Below, one piece after another: positions 8,248 through 16,560 of a stretch of 57,666 nt of DNA (positions within the stretch are counted from its first letter, which is position 1; every line of letters starts with the position of its first letter). The DNA lies in NCBI GenBank assembly GCA_023260655.1, contig JALQUU010000011.1, forward strand, positions 1 through 57,666. The letters are read 5' to 3'. This DNA is from Paracoccaceae bacterium. GTDB taxonomy: Bacteria > Pseudomonadota > Alphaproteobacteria > Rhodobacterales > Rhodobacteraceae. Made by a program: the position numbers and the translations under genes. The notes under the pieces were generated by a model that was not told the origin of the DNA, did not search any database, and saw only the letters and a list, made by a program, of their open reading frames with translations.

Positions 8248-9101
8248 TTGTCTCTCTGGCGCTCGGCGTGATCTCTTCTGGTCATGCCGAAGCCGACTTT
8301 GCCAAGAAACAATTCGGCGCCATGAAAGGCCCGGCACAGCTTCCGCCCGCACCGTTTGGTTCCTACGCCAAGGGATGTCTGGCAGGCGGCGAACAGCTTC
8401 CGGAATCCGGGCCAACATGGCAAGCCATGCGCCTCAGCCGCAATCGGAACTGGGGCCATCCCGATACGATCGACTTCCTGAAAGACCTCTCGGCTTTTGC
8501 CGCCACCCAGCCGGGGTGGAAAGGGCTTTATATCGGTGACATCAGCCAGCCTCGTGGCGGCCCGATGCTCACAGGCCATGCCAGCCACCAGATGGGGCTT
8601 GATGCCGATATCTGGATGCTCCCGCCCAGCCGCCTCGATCTGAACCACAAAGAGCGGGAAGAAATCTCGTCCATCTCCATGCGGCGCGCCAACGGGGCCT
8701 ATGTGAATTCTGACTGGACGCGGCAACATCACGAGATCATCAAAGCCGCCGCGAGCGATCCCCGCGTGGCACGGATTTTCGTTTTCCCCGGTGCAAAAGT
8801 GCAAATGTGCAAAGATGAAAAGGGCAATCGTGCCTGGCTTCGCAAAGTGCGCCCATGGTACGGCCATCACTACCATTTTCACGTGCGCCTGAACTGCCCG
8901 GATGGTGCCAGAGGCTGTCAGGATCAGGATGCGATCCCCGCAGGCGATGGCTGCAAGGACGCCGAGAAGTGGGTGCATGACATTCTCAATCCGCCGCCCC
9001 CCAGAAAGCCCGACCCGAACGCCCCCAAACCCAAGCCGAAGCGGGAACTCACGCTGGCGGATCTACCCAAACAATGCACAAACGTCTTGCGCGCGCGCTA
9101 A
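8226..9101 (+). CDS. mepA: Penicillin-insensitive murein endopeptidase MepA (291 aa)
   Basis: Periplasmic zinc metallopeptidase (M74) that cuts D-alanyl-meso-DAP cross-links. The zinc site is visible: HASHQMGLDAD (residues 118-128), and GHHYHFH near 213-219 supplies the C-terminal ligand. The N terminus has a hydrophobic signal peptide ending near HAEAD. Length fits the family (about 270-290 aa). The start lies inside the MFS gene (22-bp overlap) and the end overlaps the next gene by 28 bp, so these three genes are probably co-transcribed and coupled. Four or more cysteines (CLAGGE, MCKDEK, NCPDGARGC) fit its known disulfides. Confidence 0.95.
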   Translation: MVRTLVLIVSLALGVISSGHAEADFAKKQFGAMKGPAQLPPAPFGSYAKGCLAGGEQLPESGPTWQAMRLSRNRNWGHPDTIDFLKDLSAFAATQPGWKGLYIGDISQPRGGPMLTGHASHQMGLDADIWMLPPSRLDLNHKEREEISSISMRRANGAYVNSDWTRQHHEIIKAAASDPRVARIFVFPGAKVQMCKDEKGNRAWLRKVRPWYGHHYHFHVRLNCPDGARGCQDQDAIPAGDGCKDAEKWVHDILNPPPPRKPDPNAPKPKPKRELTLADLPKQCTNVLRAR

Positions 9102-9967
9102 CCGCCCTTGCCTTCTCACTCGTCTCTTTCGAAGGGCACACGCAGGAACAGGGAACTACCACCGTGGTCGGGTCCTTCACCTGGCGCGAGGCAGCGCCGT
9201 GGTTCGGCGGAATTTCCGCGCTTGAGCTAAATGAGAACGGCACAGAATTCATCGCCCTCTCTGACAAAGGCCGCGCTCTGAGCGGGAAGATCTCCCGCGA
9301 TCCGGAGGGCCGTATCGAGGCTATCAAGATCGAGGCATCTTCGACGCTGTGCGACCGGAATGGGAAGCCTCTGAACAGAGGCAATCTCGATGCCGAAGGG
9401 CTTGCGCTTCTGCAGGACGGCTCATTCGTTGTCAGTTTCGAAGGCAACCACCGGCTGGCGCGTTACGCGGATATATCCTCCCCCTCTGATCTCATCCAGA
9501 AGGGCAGTTTCATTGGTGAGCTGCAGTCCAACTCGGGAATGGAGGCGCTAGCCGTCGATCCCACGGGTGCTCTCTGGACCCTCCCGGAACGCTCTGGCGG
9601 CCTTTCCACACCTTTCCCCGTCTGGGCCTTTGACGGCACCAACTGGAAAACCCGTTTCGAAATCTCGCGGTCCGACGGCTTCCTTCCCGTTGGCGCGGAT
9701 TTCGACGCGGACGGCCGCCTCTACATTCTCGAACGCCGCTTCTCCGGTTTCGGCTTCGCCAGCCGCCTCCGCCGTTTCTCTCCGCCGCGCACCGGAACGC
9801 AAGACGGAGAAACCCTCTTCCAAAGCTCCACCGGCAGTCACGACAATCTCGAAGGCCTCGCGATCTGGCAGGATGCGGGCGGCAGCTTCCGCGCCACCCT
9901 CGTGGCCGACGACAACTTCCACATCCTGCAACGCACCGAGCTTCTCGATCTGATCCTGCCCAACTGA
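9074..9967 (+). CDS. Esterase-like-activity-of-phytase family protein (297 aa)
   Basis: Secreted or periplasmic beta-propeller-like protein of the phytase-like esterase family (PF13449). Residues 1-24 form a signal peptide (MHKRLARALTALAFSLVSFEGHTQ). Repeating blade-type segments follow, for example GISALELNENGTEFIALSDKG, LDAEGLALLQDGSFVVSFEG and VGADFDADGRLYILERR. ATG 9074 overlaps the mepA coding end by 28 bp, suggesting coupling. Family members are poorly characterised; a phosphatase or esterase role is assumed from the fold only. Confidence 0.85.
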   Translation: MHKRLARALTALAFSLVSFEGHTQEQGTTTVVGSFTWREAAPWFGGISALELNENGTEFIALSDKGRALSGKISRDPEGRIEAIKIEASSTLCDRNGKPLNRGNLDAEGLALLQDGSFVVSFEGNHRLARYADISSPSDLIQKGSFIGELQSNSGMEALAVDPTGALWTLPERSGGLSTPFPVWAFDGTNWKTRFEISRSDGFLPVGADFDADGRLYILERRFSGFGFASRLRRFSPPRTGTQDGETLFQSSTGSHDNLEGLAIWQDAGGSFRATLVADDNFHILQRTELLDLILPN

Positions 9968-10064
9968 TTTTACTTGCGTCGCAAGCCCCAAAGGCGTATC
10001 CGACCCGCGTTTCCTGATGGCGGGAAGCCGTGTCGCCGCAACCATGTAAAAACGGGCATCAAAA
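9968..10064 (+). promoter_or_regulatory. Candidate structured leader upstream of the queuosine-precursor transporter
   Basis: The 97-nt leader contains CCCGC and GCGGG arms around an 11-nt loop (about 10001-10024), then GCCGCAACC and an A-rich run (GTAAAAACGGGCATCAAAAATG) directly before the start codon. A hairpin followed by an A-rich tail overlapping the ribosome site is the general plan of preQ1-sensing leaders, but I cannot match the conserved nucleotides of a known class. Low-confidence suggestion based on gene context. Confidence 0.25.
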
Positions 10065-10700
10065 ATGAACCGCACTTATCTTCCTGGCATTCTTGCCATG
10101 GCCGCCGTTGTTGTGGCCTCGAATATCCTCGTCCAGTTCCTCTTCGGCCAATGGCTCACTTGGGGCGCTTTCACCTATCCGGTCGCTTTCCTCGTGACCG
10201 ACGTGATGAACCGCGTCTACGGCGCTGCCGCTGCGCGCCGTGTCGTTGCCGCAGGCTTCGTCATCGGCGTCATCTGCTCGCTCATCGGCACACAGATCAT
10301 GCTGCAAGGCGACGGCTACACCTATCCGGCTGTCACCCTCCGGATCGCTATCGGCTCCGGTCTCGCGTTCCTGACGGCCCATTTGGTCGACATCACCGTG
10401 TTCAACTCGGTCCGCTCGGGATCGTGGTGGCGCGCCCCCTTGGTTTCCACTCTAGTCGGCTCGTCACTTGACACCGCGATCTTCTTCACCATCGCGTTTT
10501 CGGCGGCGTTCACCGCAATCGAGCCCGCAAACGACGTAAGCTGGGCAGGCGAAGCATTGCCCCTTCTGGGCTCTGGCCCGATCGTACCGCTCTGGGTTTC
10601 GCTCGCGGTTGCCGATTGGCTGGTCAAACTCGGGCTCGCGCTGCTCGCACTTGCACCTTTCCGCATCATCGTGGGTAAATTGTCTGCTCAGACCACATGA
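10065..10700 (+). CDS. yhhQ: Queuosine precursor transporter, YhhQ/VUT family (211 aa)
   Basis: Inner-membrane carrier with about six hydrophobic segments, of the COG1738/VUT family that imports preQ0/preQ1 for the tRNA modification queuosine. Characteristic segments are WGAFTYPVAFLVTDVMNRVYG (residues about 34-54) and AHLVDITVFNSVR (about 105-117). Length matches the family. It is monocistronic; the short spacer upstream may carry a regulatory structure. The assignment to family is strong; preQ0 versus preQ1 preference is not visible. Confidence 0.92.
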   Translation: MNRTYLPGILAMAAVVVASNILVQFLFGQWLTWGAFTYPVAFLVTDVMNRVYGAAAARRVVAAGFVIGVICSLIGTQIMLQGDGYTYPAVTLRIAIGSGLAFLTAHLVDITVFNSVRSGSWWRAPLVSTLVGSSLDTAIFFTIAFSAAFTAIEPANDVSWAGEALPLLGSGPIVPLWVSLAVADWLVKLGLALLALAPFRIIVGKLSAQTT

Positions 10701-10770
10701 TTTTGTTTGGAGACTGGAAAAACCTGTGCAAGGCTGTGCCTATCGATAACAGCTGAAAGGAGGTGCTCCA

Positions 10771-10827
10771 GTGTCTAATGGGATTGCGGAGAGAGGTGCC
10801 GGAACAGTTGAAAGGTGGCTCAGCTAA
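10771..10827 (+). CDS. 18-aa leader-type micro-ORF with an extended Shine-Dalgarno
   Basis: GTG TCT AAT ... AGC TAA encodes 18 residues (VSNGIAERGAGTVERWLS). It is preceded by AAAGGAGGTGCTCC (10756-10769), which matches the full anti-Shine-Dalgarno complement AAAGGAGGTGATCC at 13 of 14 positions. A GAAA-tetraloop terminator follows 66 bp later. The small unit lies between the queuosine transporter and arfB. It may be a translated leader, a small RNA with ribosome-binding activity or a decayed gene; the frame after the stop (KAALGRKTQKLV) could be a frameshifted continuation. Not identified by homology. Confidence 0.4.
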   Translation: MSNGIAERGAGTVERWLS

Positions 10828-10892
10828 GGCAGCCCTTGGCAGAAAAACCCAGAAATTGGTGTAGCCTAACCGGCCCCGCCTCCTATCTCTAG

Positions 10893-10928
10893 GGCCGTTC
10901 CGAGAAATCGGGGCGGCCTTTGACTTTT
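10893..10928 (+). terminator. Strong hairpin terminator with GAAA loop
   Basis: GGCCGTTCCGA (10893-10903) pairs over 11 bp (two G-U) with TCGGGGCGGCC (10908-10918), closing a GAAA tetraloop, followed by TTTGACTTTT. It ends transcription from the yhhQ/micro-ORF side, before arfB. Confidence 0.85.
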
Positions 10929-10976
10929 CGCGGGATGCGGTATTTTCTCCCGCCCATTGCCACGAGGAGAAAACCG

Positions 10977-11399
10977 GTGCTCTGGGTCGCCGAAGGAATA
11001 TCGATAGCGGATTGGGAACTCACCGAACAATTCGTCCGCGCGTCCGGCCCGGGCGGGCAGAACGTGAACAAGGTTTCCACGGCGGTTGAGCTCAGGTTCG
11101 AGGCCGAACGCTCGCCACATCTTTCGGGTCCGGTCAAGAACAGGCTCAAGAGGCTCGCAGGCCGGCGCTGGACACAAGAAGGCGCGATCGTCATCCAATG
11201 TGATGAAACCCGCAGCCAAGCGCGCAACCGTGAAATCGCTCGCCAACGCCTCGCGGAGTTAATCCAAAAAGCACTGGTGGCCCCGAAACGGCGGATAGCC
11301 ACCAAACCAACTCTGGGCAGCCAGCGCCGCCGCCTGAAAGCCAAAACCATCCGGGGCGAAGTGAAATCCCTCCGTGGTAAAGTCGAAGGGGAAGAATGA
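10977..11399 (+). CDS. arfB: Peptidyl-tRNA hydrolase ArfB (140 aa)
   Basis: Ribosome rescue factor that hydrolyses peptidyl-tRNA on stalled ribosomes. The catalytic GGQ motif sits in SGPGGQNVNKVS (GGQ at residues 26-28), and a basic C-terminal tail (RRRLKAKTIRGEVKSLRGKV) is the part that inserts in the mRNA channel. GTG 10977 with GAGGAGA upstream gives the normal family length; an upstream in-frame ATG (10920) lies inside the terminator region and is unlikely. The stop overlaps the next gene's ATG by 4 bp, an unusual coupling of a rescue factor to an acyl-CoA ligase. Confidence 0.94.
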   Translation: MLWVAEGISIADWELTEQFVRASGPGGQNVNKVSTAVELRFEAERSPHLSGPVKNRLKRLAGRRWTQEGAIVIQCDETRSQARNREIARQRLAELIQKALVAPKRRIATKPTLGSQRRRLKAKTIRGEVKSLRGKVEGEE

Positions 11400-12937
11400 T
11401 GCTCCCAATCACGCCTGTTGCCCCCGCTGTCCCGCTTCGCGCCACCGTTATTGAGATGATCCGCGCCCGCGAAGGGCTCCACCCCAACCGTGACGCGATG
11501 ATTTGTGGGGAAGTCAGGCGCACATGGGCAGAATTCAGCGAAGCAACTAATCGCGTGGCGCAGGCCCTTATCGGGCTTGGCATCGCTAAGGGCGATAGAG
11601 TTGCGATCCTCAGCCCCAACTCAGTGGCCGCAGCCGAGATTTTGATCGGCACCCTCAAAGCAGGCGGTATCATCGTCCCTCTTTCCTCCATGGCCTCGAA
11701 AGAGGCGCTCGGCATCATGGCGAAAGATTGCGGCGCGAAAGTTCTCTTCTTGTCCGATGATCTGAAAACCTTGGGAGAGGACGCTTCCGCTTCCTGCCCG
11801 CTGGTCTTCAATCCAACAGGGTTCGAGTGGCAAGCTCTCCTAAGCCAGAGTTCAACCGTGGACCCCTGCGTGGACGTCGGGATGGAGGATGGTTTCAACA
11901 TCATCTACTCGTCGGGCACCACTGGTGTGCCCAAAGGCATCCTGCACAGCCACCGCCTGCGTGCCGCTCAAATGGACCGGATCGAGCCGAATGGCTATGA
12001 CGCCGCAGCGCGAACCCTCCTGTCTACACCTCTCTGTTCGAACACAACTCTGGTCTCTTTCCTTCCTACCATGGCCGGTGGTTCGACGGTGGTGCTCATG
12101 CCGAAATTCGATGCCGGCGAGTGGCTGAGGCTCGCCGAAAGCGAAAAGATCACCCACACCATGCTCGTTCCGGTCCTTTTCCGCAGATTGCTCGACCATG
12201 CGGATTTCCCGAAAACAGATCTCTCCAGCCTACAGCGAAAGTTCTGCACCTCGGCCCCACTCCGCGAAGGCGTCAAACGCGAAGTGCTCGGCCGAATGCC
12301 CGGGAAACTCATGGAGTTTTACGGGCTGACCGAAGGCGGCGGGGTTTGTGTGCTGGTGGCCGACGAGACACCGGAGAAGCTGCACACAGTAGGCAAGCCC
12401 GCCACAGGCGTCGACATCAGGATCATTTCGGATGAAGGCGAAGAGGTCGCGCCCGGCGTAACGGGCGAAGTCGTCGGACGAGGACCGTCCATGATGAGCG
12501 GTTACTGGAACCGCGACGACCTGACCGAAGCCTCGCTCTGGAAAGACCAAACCGGTAAAATTTTCTTCCGCTCCGGAGACATGGGCTGCTTCGACGAAGA
12601 GGGTTTCCTCATCCTCTCCGATCGGAAGAAAGACGTCATCATTTCGGGCGGTTTCAACATTTACGCCGACGACCTCGAACGAATCCTGTTGAGCGATCCG
12701 GATGTTGTAGACGCAGCGGTCGTCGGCATTCCCTCTAATGAATGGGGAGAAACCCCGATGGGCTTCGTCGTTCTGAAAGCAGGCGCCATCAAAAGTTCAG
12801 AAGAAATAAGAATGGCCGCGAATGCGAAACTCGGAAAGTTCCAGCGCATCCAGAAAATCGAAATCGTTGAAACACTACCCCGCTCCGAGATCGGAAAGAT
12901 TCTAAAGCGGGAATTGCGGGCATCGGCGCTTGCATAA
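11396..12937 (+). CDS. Class I adenylate-forming acyl-CoA ligase (513 aa)
   Basis: Activates a carboxylic acid to its acyl-CoA through an acyl-AMP intermediate. Visible motifs: P-loop-like YSSGTTGVPKGILHSH (about 170-185), FYGLTEGGG (A5), SDRKKDVIISGGFNIYADDLE (A8 hinge) and the catalytic Lys in PRSEIGKILKREL (A10). Length is usual for medium- or long-chain/aryl-CoA ligases. ATG 11396 overlaps the arfB stop. The acyl substrate cannot be read from sequence; there is no neighbouring beta-oxidation gene to guide it. Confidence 0.88.
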   Translation: MMLPITPVAPAVPLRATVIEMIRAREGLHPNRDAMICGEVRRTWAEFSEATNRVAQALIGLGIAKGDRVAILSPNSVAAAEILIGTLKAGGIIVPLSSMASKEALGIMAKDCGAKVLFLSDDLKTLGEDASASCPLVFNPTGFEWQALLSQSSTVDPCVDVGMEDGFNIIYSSGTTGVPKGILHSHRLRAAQMDRIEPNGYDAAARTLLSTPLCSNTTLVSFLPTMAGGSTVVLMPKFDAGEWLRLAESEKITHTMLVPVLFRRLLDHADFPKTDLSSLQRKFCTSAPLREGVKREVLGRMPGKLMEFYGLTEGGGVCVLVADETPEKLHTVGKPATGVDIRIISDEGEEVAPGVTGEVVGRGPSMMSGYWNRDDLTEASLWKDQTGKIFFRSGDMGCFDEEGFLILSDRKKDVIISGGFNIYADDLERILLSDPDVVDAAVVGIPSNEWGETPMGFVVLKAGAIKSSEEIRMAANAKLGKFQRIQKIEIVETLPRSEIGKILKRELRASALA

Positions 12938-12999
12938 GCTGCCCGACTAATGCAGCGCATCATGACCCTCCGAATGGGCCACATCAGACGCCAGATGCC

Positions 13000-13056
13000 T
13001 CCGGCGGGGATATTTTTAAAAGAGAAATTTGCAATTTCGCTTTCCCAAATATCCCG
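13000..13056. repeat. Nested palindromic intergenic repeat (REP-like)
   Basis: GGGATATTT (13007-13015) pairs with AAATATCCC (13047-13055), and inside it GAAATT (13024-13029) pairs with AATTTC (13033-13038). The left boundary gcctccggcggGGATATTT is a sequence I associate with repeated intergenic elements in roseobacter genomes (recollection, not checked). Confidence 0.55.
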
Positions 13057-13071
13057 GGGGTGAATGCCGAA

Positions 13072-13102
13072 GGCAGAGGGGGCAGCGCCCCCTGCCCTTT
13101 TT
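13072..13102 (+). terminator. Terminator after acyl-CoA ligase gene
   Basis: GGCAG plus GGGGC arms (from 13072) pair with GCCCCCTGCC (13087-13096) with a 2-nt bulge, followed by CTTTTT. It lies between two convergent genes. Confidence 0.75.
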
Positions 13103-13109
13103 CCTTTCC

Positions 13110-14342
13110 TCAGCGCCGGATGATGTCCAATTCGACCCATTCGTCAAAGACCTGAAGCACTCGTTCTACAAATGCGGCGTCATTGATGTGACAATCCAGA
13201 GCCTCAAGGCGGCCATCACCCCCCAGTTGCTGCCTGATTTCGTTGCTGAACGCTTCAAGACCCTCCGCATCATGCAGCGGCCCGCCCTGTCGATCCCATT
13301 CGTTACATCCTTGCAATGGGAGAAAGAAGCGGACAGGGCCCTCAGCGCTGGCGAGCTTCCGAGCCATTTCCCGGGCAACTGCACGCCGCTCGTCTGATGT
13401 CAGCACAATAGAAGTCAGTAGCCGATTGTGGGCATGGGCGGGTCGCCCCGCCAGATGTTGCGGGATGTCTTGCCAGCCGATGAGGTCTACCAGATCATAG
13501 CACGCCGGCGCGATCATTTGTGGCACACCACGGCGCCCGGCATTCTCCATCCGGTCGGCCCCGGCCGAAATTCCGGAGCCCATCAAATGATTGACGATTT
13601 CCTGAGGCGCGAAATCCATCACTGCAGCAAAGGCCCCCTCTGCGGCCAAAGACTCGAAGGCACGCCCTCCCATACCCGTTGCATGGAAAACAGCCACTTC
13701 GAAACCGCGCGCTTCCAAGGCCGGCTTTAGATGCACCATGTATCTGAGGATTGTCTTGCCGAAGCTCGTCATACCGATCAGCGGACGGTCGCGCGCCGGA
13801 GGCTCCACCGCACGAGCGGCACCAAGAACCGCGCCGGCCGCTTGGCTCAAAGACGACTTGCAGACTGAGTTCAGCCCGTAGAGCCCGCCGGCCCAGAGGA
13901 TCATCTGCACATCAGCGGCAATACGCTCGGGTGGTAGCATCGCGGAAAAACTGACCGTGGAAACGATGTATTTCGGCACACCAAGGGGCAAAGCACCACA
14001 AACATCCAAGGCAAGATCGGTGCCCATGGTGCCGCCAAGAATGATCACACCGTGAATGCGCCCGTCGCGCCACGCACGCAAAGCTTCCTGTGCCGCACCT
14101 CGCGCCATGATTTGCATGGCGACATTCTCGTCTTCTGCAGCGATCGCCTCGTCGATACTCGCTCCGGCCGCTTTTGCGACATCATGTTTGGAGATGTCGC
14201 ATGGCGTCTTGGGGTTTCCCAAGACGCTCACATCCATCGTCAGAACGCCGCCGCCTTGCGACAGGATACGCTCCGCAACATAGCTTAGCTCGTCGTCTTT
14301 GGTGTCGTATGTTCCGATGACCAGAATTTTCTTGTCACTCAT
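13110..14342 (-). CDS. Tm-1-like ATP-binding protein, UPF0261 (410 aa)
   Basis: Cytoplasmic protein of the Tm-1/UPF0261 family. The N-terminal half starts KILVIGTYDTKDDELSYVAE with a nucleotide-binding-like fold and GVIILGGTMGTDLA; the C-terminal half includes RPLIGMTSFGKTILRYM and FHATGMGGRAFESLA, typical of the TIM-barrel-like domain. Family function is unsettled; plant Tm-1 binds a viral replicase, and bacterial members occur in catabolic operons. Here it is the last gene of the tct operon, with a 4-bp overlap with the kinase gene. A catabolic role on the phospho-lyase product is inference only. Confidence 0.85.
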   Translation of the reverse strand: MSDKKILVIGTYDTKDDELSYVAERILSQGGGVLTMDVSVLGNPKTPCDISKHDVAKAAGASIDEAIAAEDENVAMQIMARGAAQEALRAWRDGRIHGVIILGGTMGTDLALDVCGALPLGVPKYIVSTVSFSAMLPPERIAADVQMILWAGGLYGLNSVCKSSLSQAAGAVLGAARAVEPPARDRPLIGMTSFGKTILRYMVHLKPALEARGFEVAVFHATGMGGRAFESLAAEGAFAAVMDFAPQEIVNHLMGSGISAGADRMENAGRRGVPQMIAPACYDLVDLIGWQDIPQHLAGRPAHAHNRLLTSIVLTSDERRAVAREMARKLASAEGPVRFFLPLQGCNEWDRQGGPLHDAEGLEAFSNEIRQQLGGDGRLEALDCHINDAAFVERVLQVFDEWVELDIIRR

Positions 14343-15277
14343 CCGTTCCCCTCCAGATAGGCACGCGCCAAAGGCACCGCTTGCCTTATGGCGCGTTCGG
14401 ATCTTTCCGCTCCTCCCGGCTCATCGATCCGCTCGATAATCCAGCCGGGATAAGTCAGTGCGCGCAGCGCCAGAAAAAGGTCTAGTGACGCTGGGCGCAC
14501 CACACTACGCATCGAATAACCTTCAAGAAGTGCGGCACGAAGCTCGGCAAAATCCTCCGCCTCGACTTGCCGGAAAAGAAATGTGGCAAGCTCGAAATCC
14601 CGATAGCCCCATCCGCCGTCATCGAAATCGATCAATGAGAGACGCCCTTCATGTAGCATCAAGTTTTCAGTGATCGCATCGGCGTGTATGAGGCCGTAAT
14701 CTTGTTCCACAAGCCCCGCCAATTCCATTCGTGCCTGATCGCGGGCGGCAATGAACAGGTTGCGCTCGTCTTTTGACAAATGCGGGTGATCCCAGAACCG
14801 CCCCCAGATCGGGTTTTCGCCGACCAGACCATCCGCATCCCAACTTGGCCGAACAAAATCGGCAGGAGGCGTCCATGCATCTGAAAGGCGGTGTAATTCA
14901 GCGAGGAGTTGGCCCAGTTGGAATACAAGGCCCGGCCGATCGGCGACACCATCCAAGGCCCCTTGCCTCCCGAGCATTTGCCCCGGCAGCCACGAAATCA
15001 CATCGACCTGCACGCCCTCAACGGTTTCGATAAGCGCACCAGATGTGCTTGGAAACGCAAGCGGTACATTCATCCCTTGCTCCGCCAAAGCGGTCATCCA
15101 TTTCAGTTCCGAAGATAGCTCTGCGCCAGTTCTATATCCCGGTCGATGAAGGCGGAGGGCGAAGCCACGGCCCTCATCGACCCTGTAAACGGAGTTTTCT
15201 CTTCGCGCAGCAAGGCTCACGGTTTCCGGACAAAACCCCCAAAGCCGAGCAGCCTTTCGTGCGATTTGCTCTGTCAT
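14339..15277 (-). CDS. APH-fold small-molecule kinase (312 aa)
   Basis: Aminoglycoside-phosphotransferase / homoserine-kinase-II fold. The N-lobe carries the VYRVDEGRGFALRLHRPG strand; the catalytic loop is HADAITEN (His198, Asp200, Asn205) and the metal-binding segment IDFDD (216-220). ATG overlaps the aminotransferase stop by 4 bp on one side and the Tm-1-like gene on the other. A kinase of this fold coupled to a class III aminotransferase-like lyase is the arrangement known for hydroxylysine kinase plus phosphohydroxylysine phospho-lyase. I therefore infer that it phosphorylates an amino alcohol, not an antibiotic. The substrate is unproven. Confidence 0.85.
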   Translation of the reverse strand: MTEQIARKAARLWGFCPETVSLAARRENSVYRVDEGRGFALRLHRPGYRTGAELSSELKWMTALAEQGMNVPLAFPSTSGALIETVEGVQVDVISWLPGQMLGRQGALDGVADRPGLVFQLGQLLAELHRLSDAWTPPADFVRPSWDADGLVGENPIWGRFWDHPHLSKDERNLFIAARDQARMELAGLVEQDYGLIHADAITENLMLHEGRLSLIDFDDGGWGYRDFELATFLFRQVEAEDFAELRAALLEGYSMRSVVRPASLDLFLALRALTYPGWIIERIDEPGGAERSERAIRQAVPLARAYLEGNG

Positions 15278-16560
15278 GCCAAGGGCTTCTCGGCGAAAAC
15301 GCGGTCGAGCGTCTCGATCACCTGATCCACGTTCGACTTGGTGAAAACCATCGGAGGCCGCATCTTAAGAACGTTGTAATGCTTGCCGAGGAAGTTCAAC
15401 AAAACTCCTCGCTGCCGCATGCCGTTTGCGATCTGTTTCGTATAGGCCGTTGCAGGCGCTTTGCTCTCACGATCAGTCACCAACTCGACGCCGAAGAACA
15501 GCCCCGAGCCACGCACATCGCCAATGGCTTCATGGCGGGTCGCCAACTCCTGAAGCCCCTCCTTGGCATAGTCCCCGACAATGCGCGCATTCTCCTGCAG
15601 CTTGTCTTCGAGGACCACCTTCAGGGTTGCCATTGCCGCAGCGCACGACACCGGATTTCCGGCGAACGTATTGAAATACCGGAAGTTATTGCGGAACTCG
15701 TACATCGTCTCGCGCGGCGCGACGACTGCCGCGACAGGATGACCGTTCGCCATCGGCTTTCCAATGGTCACGATATCCGGCGTGAAACCGAGTTTTTCAT
15801 GCCCCCAGAAGTGCGAACCCAAACGCCCGAAACCTGGCTGTACTTCGTCTGCTATAATCATGCCCCCGGCTTTCTGCACGACCTCCACGGTCGGATCAAG
15901 CCATCCGGGGGGCAAGTCGGGAAAGCCTTCGTTGGCAAAGAACGGGCAAAGCATGAGTGCCGAGAACCCGAAGCCTTTTTTCTCAAGAACGGCGATCTGC
16001 TTTTCGACTTCTTTGGCAAATGCGCGACCATGCGCCATACCGGCTTCGCCGCCCAATGGCCTATAGCTGTCGGGGGCAGGAACGAAGGCGACGCTTTCCC
16101 AATACCCTCCGGGCGGCGGGTTCGAGCGTGAAAGCTGGTGCACCGCTGTGGTGTTGCCGTGATAGGTGTGATCGGTCGCGATTACGCCTGTTTTGCCGGT
16201 AAGCGCTTGGGCCATGCGGAGGGCCACGTCATTTGCCTCCGACCCGGTGCAACACATCAACGCCGTGTCGAACTTCGGGCCGAAAGTGCCCGTGAGGGCC
16301 TCGACATAGTCCAGAATGCCTTCATGCAGGTATCGCGTGTGGGTATTCAGTGTGCTGGCCTGATCGCAGATCGCTTTCACTACCTTCGGGTTGCAATGCC
16401 CGACATGCGGAACGTTGTTGTAGCAATCCAGATATTGCCTGCCGTCCGCATCCCAAAGCCAGACGCCCTCGCCTCGGACGAGGTGCACGGGCTCTTCGTA
16501 GAATGTGGACATATTCGGGCCAAGCAGTCGGGCGCGGCGATCGAGAAGGCTTTCGGTCAT
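15274..16560 (-). CDS. Class III aminotransferase-fold enzyme, phospho-lyase-like (428 aa)
   Basis: PLP enzyme of the class III aminotransferase fold. The PLP lysine is Lys268 in TIGKPMANG, and DEVQPGFGR (238-246) supplies the cofactor Asp. The segment YLDCYNNVPHVGHCNP with LNTHTRYLHEGILDY (residues about 43-85) closely resembles ethanolamine-phosphate and 5-phosphohydroxylysine phospho-lyases (AGXT2L type), which eliminate phosphate and ammonia instead of transaminating. It is encoded next to an APH-fold kinase, supporting that reading. The start at 16560 overlaps a 49-codon gene by 4 bp; ATG 16572 would add MDPI. An ordinary transaminase remains possible. Confidence 0.85.
   Translation of the reverse strand: MTESLLDRRARLLGPNMSTFYEEPVHLVRGEGVWLWDADGRQYLDCYNNVPHVGHCNPKVVKAICDQASTLNTHTRYLHEGILDYVEALTGTFGPKFDTALMCCTGSEANDVALRMAQALTGKTGVIATDHTYHGNTTAVHQLSRSNPPPGGYWESVAFVPAPDSYRPLGGEAGMAHGRAFAKEVEKQIAVLEKKGFGFSALMLCPFFANEGFPDLPPGWLDPTVEVVQKAGGMIIADEVQPGFGRLGSHFWGHEKLGFTPDIVTIGKPMANGHPVAAVVAPRETMYEFRNNFRYFNTFAGNPVSCAAAMATLKVVLEDKLQENARIVGDYAKEGLQELATRHEAIGDVRGSGLFFGVELVTDRESKAPATAYTKQIANGMRQRGVLLNFLGKHYNVLKMRPPMVFTKSNVDQVIETLDRVFAEKPLA

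Noticed and set aside
10015-10060. GGGAA and CCGCAAC strings resembling cobalamin riboswitch core
   Set aside because: The conserved spacing and remaining core elements (about 25-30 nt between the strings) are missing, so a B12 riboswitch is not supported.
14339-15277. Aminoglycoside resistance kinase
   Set aside because: The APH fold alone does not imply resistance; coupling to a lyase-like enzyme and transporter points to metabolism.
15043-16131. 362-codon plus-strand frame
   Set aside because: Antisense to the kinase and lyase genes, which form an overlapping operon on the minus strand.
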